Shown here: positions 56,443 through 64,000 of the stretch, in pieces | Position numbering within the stretch: the stretch's first letter is position 1 | Layout: each line of letters opens with the position of its first letter | Position numbers and translations under genes: made by a program | Notes under the pieces: generated by a model | Databases searched by the model: none | Told to the model about the DNA's origin: nothing | What the model saw: only the letters and a program-made list of their open reading frames with translations | Assembly (NCBI GenBank): GCA_029876055.1 | Contig: CM056878.1 | Location: 3,224,001 to 3,288,000 of the forward strand | Reading direction: 5' to 3' | DNA from: Madurella fahalii | Taxonomy: Eukaryota > Ascomycota > Sordariomycetes > Sordariales | DNA length: 64,000 nucleotides

Positions 56443-58728
56443 TTAGAAAGTAGACGTGTAGGAACGGCTGAGAGGTGCCTTCTGAGCGGTCTTGGCAGCT
56501 CGCGAAGTCGTCTGCCCGTTGCTCGAGCCAATCTTTTGGAAGCCGGCCAGCATATCGAACCCGGAGAAGTCGTTCTCCAAGAAGTCGGCCGCCTCCAGGG
56601 CATCAAAGCAGGGCCACGGCTCCAGGTTCTCGTTGTTGCCCAGAGGCATCTTGCTTGGCGATTGCAAATCCAGAAAGAGCTTGCTTGGCGAAGATGGCAA
56701 ACCCTCGAAGACCTTGCTTGGCGTATCGAGCGGTAAACTGGGGGTCTGGCTTGGAACCTTGAGGAAGTTCGAAGCGTTGTTAGACGAGGCTGTGGTGTCA
56801 TTCAACACGCTAGTGGACTGCGACCGCTCCAACCGTTGCTTCCTGGACGATCGTTTTGCGGGGGACCCGTTGGAAGCAACGCCGGGGGTCAATGCAAAGA
56901 CTGACGAGAAGGGCGCTTGGTCTTCGAAAATATCAAAGCCCGTGCTGTCGTCCGGCTTCCGCTCAAAGTCATAGAGCAATTGGTCAATGTCAAAACCGGG
57001 GGTGTGCTGCAGAATGGTTTCGCTCTCGGGAAGCAAGGCAGTCACGCGGCGGAAAGGCGAATCAACCAAGGACTGGATGTTCTCCCGATGCAAACGTAGA
57101 TTGGTGCTGGGAGAGACCGACGGGGGCGGCTTCGGCGGCGCCTTCAGCTTCATTGCCGGGGTGAGAGGTGGAAGCATCTGGCCAGTCCCGTTGTGCGGCG
57201 TCTGTCGCAGGGGGGATGATGAAGGTGGAGGATACCCATAGGAACGGCCCTTGGAGGGACTGTCGTATGATGAAGCACGGAGACGAGCGATCTCCTCCTC
57301 GGCCCTTCCCCTCTTGATCCGCGGCCGGTCAGCCTCAGAGGTGAGGAGCTTGGCGGTGTGGTTAGGCCGCATGGCCGAGGATTCGAGCGACGAGATGTAG
57401 CCGCTGTCATCCATCGACATGAATCGCCGCCTGTGCGAGCGCGATTTGCTCGTTGATGAAGCGTGCAATCGCGGCTGCGAGGGCGGCGTTCCGCTGTGGC
57501 GTGCGTCAATGTGCCTTGGGATGGGAGGCGATGAGTGCATGGCCGCGGGCAGGGGCGAATACAGCTCAGGCTCGTTCAGCAGGTCACTCTCAGCCGGTCT
57601 CTCGAGCCCTTCGTCAACGGTAGCCAGGTCGGACGCCGGGATTGTCGCGTCTGACGAAATCTCGGGAAGAGGCGGGGCCGGCGCAAGTTGTTGCGAAGAC
57701 GGAGGTAGCGCGGGAAGCGAACTCTGCGGGATTACTTGTTGAGGTGGCAACATGGGCTCGTGGATGAAGGGTACTTGGGGCTGAGGTTGAGACGGCTCGA
57801 GACGGGTTGACATGACGGGGATGTTTTCGGCGCTCGCCGCTGACTTTCTCGACGGCTTCTCCCTCATAAACAGGTGCTCTGCGCCGGGCTCGATTGCCCA
57901 ATAATTGCCTTTGCCCGGGTCGTCTTTCGGCCGCTCCTGCTTGATGAAATGCTTGTTGAGGCTGAGATTATGCCGGATGCTGTTCTGCCACCCTGCATCG
58001 TTGGCGTTATAGAAGCTGTAGGTATCGGAAATCCACTTGTAGATCTGGGCCAGAGTGAGTCGGCGCTGCGGTGACCGGAGAATCGCCATGCCAATCAGAG
58101 TTGCGTAGCTGTGTCCCGGTTTCTTCCCATCGTCTTCGATCGGCGGGAACGAGTCGTGCGGCGGGAGAGGCTCGTCCAGTCTCGGCTGCTTCGCGGGTCT
58201 GAGTTCCTTGATAGGAGCGGCCTCTAAGAGGCGCTTCCCCGAAGGCTTCTGGTAATAGGTCTCCAAGGGCAAGTTGAATTGCGATTGCGCCGGCGCTGGG
58301 TAGATCGGAGCATGCGAGGTTTCCTTGCCCATGAATTGAATATTGAGTTCTGGCTGGGGTTTCTGCGCGACCGTCTTGAATCGAGACATCACCGGTTGTT
58401 TCTTCTCCAACGAATCTGTCGAGTGCTCTAGGCTGTTTGGAGGGGTTATCTGCACCGTATTGTTGAGCTTGTTACCCTGCGACGATTTGGCAGGCGCGCG
58501 GGATGAATCTGACGGGGGCGCGTTGGTTTTGAATGGCGACTGCTTGACGAAGGTTGCTGTCGGGGGGTCTAATACGACATTCGAATTCGCGCTCTGGAGG
58601 GGTTGCCGCGCGGGCTTCGGCGCCGGCGGCATTGGCGCGTGGCTGATCATGGAAGTCGCCTGGCTGAAGAAGTTGTCTTGGTAGATGAGAAACGGCTCCT
58701 GAGCCTGGTATCGTGGTGGCCTGGCCAT
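56443..58728 (-). CDS. Forkhead transcription factor (Sep1/Hcm1-like, no FHA domain)
   Basis: A single exon encodes 761 residues. The forkhead DNA-binding domain (about residues 200-295) reads KPGHSYATLIGMAILRSPQR, then IYKWISDTYSFYNANDAGWQ and the recognition helix NSIRHNLSLNKHFIKQERP, ending GKGNYWAIEPGAEHLF. The flanks are disordered. Downstream are a basic KSRSHRRRF motif and many Ser/Thr-Pro sites, suggesting kinase control. No FHA domain is visible, so it resembles S. pombe Sep1 and yeast Hcm1, which drive cell-cycle periodic genes, rather than Fkh1/Fkh2. Start chosen: ATG 58728 because the longer frame starts at a TTG. An upstream 5'UTR intron ending near 58795 is possible. Confidence 0.9.
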   Translation of the reverse strand: MARPPRYQAQEPFLIYQDNFFSQATSMISHAPMPPAPKPARQPLQSANSNVVLDPPTATFVKQSPFKTNAPPSDSSRAPAKSSQGNKLNNTVQITPPNSLEHSTDSLEKKQPVMSRFKTVAQKPQPELNIQFMGKETSHAPIYPAPAQSQFNLPLETYYQKPSGKRLLEAAPIKELRPAKQPRLDEPLPPHDSFPPIEDDGKKPGHSYATLIGMAILRSPQRRLTLAQIYKWISDTYSFYNANDAGWQNSIRHNLSLNKHFIKQERPKDDPGKGNYWAIEPGAEHLFMREKPSRKSAASAENIPVMSTRLEPSQPQPQVPFIHEPMLPPQQVIPQSSLPALPPSSQQLAPAPPLPEISSDATIPASDLATVDEGLERPAESDLLNEPELYSPLPAAMHSSPPIPRHIDARHSGTPPSQPRLHASSTSKSRSHRRRFMSMDDSGYISSLESSAMRPNHTAKLLTSEADRPRIKRGRAEEEIARLRASSYDSPSKGRSYGYPPPSSSPLRQTPHNGTGQMLPPLTPAMKLKAPPKPPPSVSPSTNLRLHRENIQSLVDSPFRRVTALLPESETILQHTPGFDIDQLLYDFERKPDDSTGFDIFEDQAPFSSVFALTPGVASNGSPAKRSSRKQRLERSQSTSVLNDTTASSNNASNFLKVPSQTPSLPLDTPSKVFEGLPSSPSKLFLDLQSPSKMPLGNNENLEPWPCFDALEAADFLENDFSGFDMLAGFQKIGSSNGQTTSRAAKTAQKAPLSRSYTSTF

Positions 58729-61700
58729 TGCCGGCCGAGCTCGAACGCGAGGCAATTGTGTGCTAAGTTGGGACGGGAAAGCGATGTTCCCTTTGCTGCG
58801 AGTCGGTTAGCCACCCACGACCACGACATTTGGCGACGGCTAGCTTGACAGCGGTGCGCGCCTAAATGTTTTACAACTTCCAAACGGTCGCTTGACTAGA
58901 CGACGAAAAGACTGTCGAGGTCTTTCTTACCTCCAAGCGGCGGCGCAAGTTTAATTAAGCTGCGCGGGGGGGCGGTGTGCGGCAAGGGATGCAGGTTGTG
59001 CGAGGCGCTATCGTCTGGGGATGATCGCGAACTGCCGGCGCACGATCGTCGGGGCGTGTTCGATGGGGGGGTACTTTTGTGCGATAGAAAAAAAAAAAAA
59101 AAAGACGGGGGGAAATCCGTTGCTGCTTTCTATGGACGAGGCGGTGTTGAATTGGCAAGCTGCGCAAAAAGCGATATCGTTTGACCCATCAAGCCCTTTG
59201 CAAGGGAGGAAAAACAGAAGAAGAGGAGACAAGCTGACGTGGGCGGCAAGGCGATGTAGGAGGGACAAGAATGAAGAGGTCCGGTTGGCAGAAGGTTGTG
59301 GACTTGCGGCACGCACAAAGATTGAACCCACTGCCAGCTCACACACGCTGTTCCAAGTACAGCCGTCTCGGTGGGGCCTCAAACAGGCAGGAAGTGGGGA
59401 TTGGACGAGGATCCAACTGCGGAATGGCCAAGGACTAGGATTGAGGGCCGGGTGCAGGGATGCGGCAGAGCTTGTCCCCGAGCGGAGGTGAAGTGGTGGT
59501 TTATTAGGCGGTCGGCAGGCCCTGTGGCTCTCGGTGATGTCGTCAAAGCGATGTCTTCGCTAAGTTCCATCAAGCGGACCATGCGCGCAGCAAAATGGGA
59601 GTTAGATGCCCGGATTAAAGACTTTTCTCTCGTGGGCTGTGCAATGCGCGATGGCCGGAGTGCTGGCCGCGACGGTGGCCCCCGTCCTGCGAGTGTTCTG
59701 AGTTTGCTGCAGAAGATCGCGGCCGACAGATGGACAGCAACTCGAGACGGCTGCAGTCTGACGAGCACTCAACGGTCTGGCTCGAACGAGCCAAAGCACT
59801 ACTGCGGTGCACGAGAGGACAAGAAGCGGGTGGGGTAGTAGTCAAGCATGTTCGGCAAAGACTGGACAGGCGGCGTTTGGTTGGCTCTGCCGCGATGGTT
59901 GGGTGACGCCGGATAGCAGCGACGCCGCGGTTTTGTTTATCAAATTGGATCCACTGGACGCGAGCCTTCGTGTCTCGGTCGCGTTGTCGGTGGCTTCCAG
60001 CCAATCAGAGCCCGCCATTGGGCCCCGAGACGCGGGGTTTTCAACTCGCCCACTGTGCAAAGCCTCAATGCTCAGCTCCCAACGCCCCAAGGTTCACGGA
60101 GTGTGCGCCTCACAACCCCGCTTCCTCGGGTCTAGGCGAGAAATGTGGGCAGAGCAGCATGAAAGGAAGCTAGGTATGTGATTCTAAAGAGGCCCATCAC
60201 CCAGACCTCTCTCACCGATCGCCATTTCGTACTTTTGCGACGCAGCGCATCTCGTCAGGACCCTTATCGACCGTCCTTATCCGGCCCTCGCTTGCTCGGG
60301 ATGGGCCTGGACTTTCGCGACCAAGGGATGGTTTGATAGACCGATCGGCGAGTGACATCATTGGCTATCAGCGGCGACCCGCTTTCAAGATCGGCCCAGT
60401 GTCATCCAGATCCACAGATGACACCAGCAGCACGCCCAAAGGCCAGCTCCAAAAAGACACCGGCATGGTGCTTGATGCATTGCCGGCTGCGTCTTCAGCT
60501 CCCTCCGTGTCGCGAGTCTGCCCGAATTCAGATCGCGATGGCCACGGTCCGTCCGGCCAGAATCTTGGGCTTTCCGGCTTTCCGGGCATATCTGCCGACC
60601 CCTCTGAGCAAGGCCGATTCTTGATTCCAAGACTACACAAACCCCGGCGGGTTTTATCAAGGCCGATGGGTCTTCCGTTGACTCACAAACTGGGCCTGAA
60701 CAGCTTTCACGCAGCCGCGGAAATTAGCGAGGAAATTCTTGCTCTCCCTCGCACATTCCCGTCGCGTCCGAGACTAACTCTGGGGATTGCGACTGATGTG
60801 TAGAGCGCGTCATCCCTGCCCAATAAGGAATTCCCATTTATAGGAACACTAACCTCTGCCTGGCAGTGGTAGAGAAGCAAGAGGCAGCAGTGAAGGACGA
60901 GCGTTGGAGGTCCTGCGAATCCCGGTGATCCTTCGATGGCACCCCAGTTCTGCCTTCGCCCAGGGCCAGAATAATCCCGAGGACATCCCCTGCTACATTA
61001 CAGCCCACAATAGGGCTGTCTGTCTCCGGAGCTCGTAAATCGACCTTGTCACCGGGCATCCCGATCGTCTTGGACTGCTCTTGGATGGTGATGCACCATG
61101 ATGGCCACAACCGACGGTGACAAAAGTACACTGTCAATAACAAAAACCTTATATCGATACTCAACCTAATGGGTTTATTTTCTTCTTCTTTTTTTCTTCC
61201 ATTTCCCTCTTCCTCTTTACTTTTAAATAGTATTGAAGTACCCCAAAGTCGTGCTCATTCACCAGTTCAGTCTGGCCAACCAACACTTGCACGCACGTAC
61301 CTCCTGTGAAACCTCGTAGTAAATTGCGGAGTGCAGGCGCACTGGGGTACTGTGCATGGGGCAGGTTATTCTAAGCACAACTAGAACTTATGGCAGGATG
61401 ATGGGCTGATGGAATGTACCCCTTGCCTCTAAGCGCGTTTCAAAGTTTCATCCATAGGGCGAGGTATCTCGGGTCTGCAATTGACACCGGCAGTCCAAAG
61501 CCAACTCACCTGTCCCAACGGAGAGATACAGCGGTGATTGCCATCGCGATTAAGCTCTACCGCATCGCATCGCGATCTCTACATCGTAAGCTTCGTACCT
61601 ATTATACAATCGAAAGCGTCCTACCCTTTTCGCAAGCCGCAGTCCCCACATAACCCCCTCCCTTCTTCTTCCCCCGCCTTACAGTCCAGGCTGCAGCATG

Positions 61701-62682
61701 TCTGATATCATTGTCCAGTACCAGTATTATTGTCATTTTGTCCGTGTTGTCCGTAAGGTTGGGCCTAAGGTTCTATGTAGCTACAGTCTTGAGTAGAGTA
61801 CCACTCGAAAAGGTCGCTCATAGGAGCCGGGCCTCAAATGGACGTCAATTCCCCAATGGTAGGTACCGTAGCGTTCTGACGGAACCCCCAGATCCCAAGC
61901 ATGGTGGCGCTGCAGGTACACAGACACACCCATAACGTACGTAGTACATACATACGCCTCAACGCAAGCAATTCGCAAGTCGACTTACCCTACCGCCTCA
62001 ACCTGAGCACGCAATTAAAGCAAAGAATGCAGCTTTACATCCCACACTAGGATCTGCCGAAGCTAAATAGCAATACCGGCCAGAATGACACTGGTTACAT
62101 ATGTGCCTGAGTGAGTGATCTAAGTGCATGCATCTGATTCATACGCCGACGACTTGTCGGTACTGACCGGCGGTACTGTCTCAACACCCCCCAAGTTGTC
62201 GGGGCCGAAAGAGATCGACATGATGCAAGGGCTACAGAGAAGTGTGTGGTGTGGCCTCCCTCGATGACGGATGTAGCGCACCACTGATTACATAATCCGC
62301 CCGTCGGCCGCCGGGGAGCAAAGGGATGAATAGAGTGGAGAAGAGTTAGGGTGGGTGCAATCACCTAACTCCAAGTAAGCACGGCAGTATATTCGAGAAC
62401 GACCCACATATGGGGGAGGGGAAAAAGAAGAAAAAGCCAGGCTTGGGTTAAACTACTATGATAATAGGTCGATGTATGCAAAGGTAGGGCGGTAGCACTC
62501 GGCAGATCCCTTGGGCAAAACTACCAACCGGGTGCTACGCACTATTGAGAACGCAACCCACTCGTCCACACACAACCCGACGATTACGTCCGACCCCACC
62601 CTTTCCCCGTGTATTGGTTCCCTGCCGTCCCCGCGAGCCATTCGGGTACGCCGCACGGGCTGGGGTCGCATGAACAAATATA
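58729..62682. other. Gene-free region, 4.0 kb
   Basis: Upstream of the forkhead gene and downstream of PAN1. It holds the forkhead promoter and an A15-class run at about 59088-59102. Open frames of up to 156 codons lack the local codon bias or begin with non-ATG codons. An AGTACATAC copy lies at 61943. No RNA gene recognised. Confidence 0.5.
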
Positions 62683-64000
62683 TTAATCGAGAACACGGCC
62701 TGCCACAGTTGCTCCACTCTTGTCTCGCGTAGTCGTCTTCCTGAGGGCCTTGCCCGCTTGGATTTCACCCAGGAAGCCCGCAGGACGACCACCCGCTGGT
62801 GGAGCCGGCATGTCGCCTGCTGCTGGAGGTGGCGGCGGCGGCGGCGGCGGCGGTGGACCCATACCAGGAATCGGCGGCGGCGGTGGGGGGGCTGCCGGCG
62901 CTCCAGTAGCGGGCATCGGCGGGGGAGGAGGCGGTGGCGGAGGAGCGCTCGGGCCGGCACTAGGCATCGGTGGAGGCGGCGGCGGGGGCGCGGGGGGGGC
63001 TGCTACCGTCGGCAGTGATGTCTCTTGGGGAGCCGGTGAAATCGGAGCGCTCATGGGCGGGGGCGGAGACTCGGTGGGCTTGTCGCCAGTTGCAGACAGC
63101 GGACGCGGTGGCGCCATGGTGCCGAACAAGATGGACGCAAGCTGAGCTGCGCTCTTGCCGCCCGGCCTATCGTCGTCCGAGTCTTCATCTTCCTCCTCCT
63201 TGTCAGAGCCCCATCCATCGTCATCGAGACGCCTTCTCGACGCCGGGATAGAAGGAGCTGTCGGAGCTGCCGCCTGCGTCATGCGGTGAAAGGGATTGGT
63301 CGAGACGTCAGGCTGAGGAGGCGGCGGCGGGGCTACTGGGGGAGCTGGAGCTGGAGCTACCGGAGCTTGGGGAGCTGCTGGGGCCGCGGGAGCTGATGGC
63401 GACTCCGAGGATTGCGACATCATCCTGAAGTAGGGGTTGCGGCTCTCTGTCTCGGCCGGAGGGCTGGATGTGATGATTTGCGGCGGAGAAGCCACAGGGG
63501 CCGGCGGCGGCGTGGGCTTGCGCTCTAGCTCCTGGCTGCCAATCTGGCTACCGCCCAAGGTTGGCGTCGAAGCTTGAGGTGTGATTTGTTCTGGGCCCTC
63601 GTCGTCGTCGGACGAGCTTTCCTCCTCCATAGCTTCTAGTTGCTTGCGGAGTTCTTCCTCGCGCTTACGAGCGGCCTCGATCTCGGCTCGGCGCTGAGCA
63701 AGCTTGGCCTCCTTTTCCTTCGCTTCGGCCAGTGCCGCCTTCTTTCTCCGCTTCTCTTCCTCCTTCTTCAACTTGCCTTGCCGGACTTGCTCCTCGAGGG
63801 CTTTTAAGCGAGCGTCGGCATCTTCACGCTCTCTGGCCAGCTCCTCCTCTTGAGCTCTTGCACGCTCCCTGAGTGACAGATTAGCAAAGGTTTTAACGAT
63901 ATGGTGCCTCCCTTAGACTTACTCGAGTTCTCGAGTGGCGTTTGCCTGTTCTTCCCGCTCTCGCTCCAGCCGCTCTTCCTCTGCCTTCTTGGCAGCGAGC
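62683..64000 (-). CDS. pan1: PAN1-like actin/endocytosis regulator, 5' partial
   Basis: Exons 63923 to the window end and 62683-63868 give the C-terminal ~420 residues. The upstream part is a charged Glu/Arg/Lys coiled coil (AQEEELAREREDADARLKAL). Next come an acidic DDDG patch (ESSSDDDEGPEQITPQ), Pro-rich segments with NPYFRMM and NPFHRMT motifs, an acidic DDDGWGSDKEEEDEDSDDD stretch (Arp2/3-activating type), long poly-Pro runs and a terminal WH2-like actin-binding motif (GFLGEIQAGKALRKTTTRDK). Pan1 is the scaffold that couples endocytic coats to Arp2/3-driven actin; its EH domains would lie beyond the window. The intron is 54 nt with donor GTAAGT and branch GCTAAT. Confidence 0.93.

Noticed and set aside
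60333..60803. 156-codon plus-strand frame upstream of the forkhead gene
   Set aside because: It starts at TTG, shows weak codon bias and no domain.
62720..63145. Glycine-rich plus-strand frame opposite PAN1
   Set aside because: Complement of the PAN1 poly-Pro tract; it resembles a Gly-rich protein only because of the repeat.
1..64000. tRNA, rRNA, CRISPR or transposon features
   Set aside because: Scanning for B-box-like GTTCGA-containing cloverleaf sequence, reverse transcriptase or transposase frames, terminal repeats and spaced direct repeats gave nothing convincing. The isolated GTTCGA matches lack the rest of a tRNA.

Overview
The window is nuclear DNA of a filamentous ascomycete, most likely a Sordariomycete of the Sordariales/Chaetomiaceae type. 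Several things point there. Introns are short (about 50-130 nt), with GTRNGT-like donors and CTAAC/CTGAC branch sites close to the acceptor. Codons are GC-rich at third positions. Intergenic stretches are long and rich in simple repeats, and ribosomal, complex I, TRAPP, peroxin and ATG101 genes of fungal type are all present. I rebuilt 22 protein-coding loci by splicing frames by eye; each exon-intron chain closes in frame unless noted. I recognised no tRNA, rRNA, CRISPR array or transposon.

Layout: 1-1256 is the 3' part of an Ebp1/PA2G4-like gene (+). 2516-6811 is an Rco1-like double PHD finger protein (+). 8649-10088 is prephenate dehydratase PHA2 (-). 11069-12609 is translation release factor eRF1 (-). 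13360-13992 is a DUF1770-type protein (+). 14299-16449 is a WHIM/DDT-like chromatin protein (-). 18540-19593 is ribosomal protein uL2 (+). 20350-21742 is adenosine kinase (+). 22729-25913 is an EST1/SMG7-family protein (-). 26683-27564 is a ZNF511-like zinc finger protein (+). 27931-28377 is BUD31 (-). 28727-29391 is complex I NDUFA6/NUO-14.8 (+). 29568-30231 is RNA polymerase I/III subunit AC19 (-).

The second half is sparser. 33643-35289 is an unrecognised low-complexity protein (+). 37218-37591 is a tiny secreted cysteine-rich protein (+). 39563-41043 is a HAL4/SAT4-type kinase (-). About 5 kb without a convincing gene follows. Then come a CaMKK/Ssp1-type kinase (46107-48717, -), TRAPP subunit BET5 (49973-50611, +), PEX3 (51192-53082, -), ATG101 (53773-54624, +), a forkhead factor (56443-58728, -), about 4 kb of gene-free DNA, and the 3' part of PAN1 (62683-64000, -).

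Most genes are unrelated housekeeping functions in translation, transcription, splicing, trafficking, peroxisome assembly and autophagy. There is no gene cluster or operon-like system. The most unusual item is the 92-residue precursor at 37218-37591. It has a signal peptide, a Lys-Arg Kex2 site and a predicted 40-residue mature peptide with ten cysteines, and it sits downstream of a 64-bp tandem repeat. Other points worth checking are the broken frame and repeat-built linker in PHA2, a possible presequence on adenosine kinase, a phosphorylation-dependent sumoylation motif in the unrecognised protein, a decamer minisatellite, and a 9-mer that recurs only in gene-free DNA.
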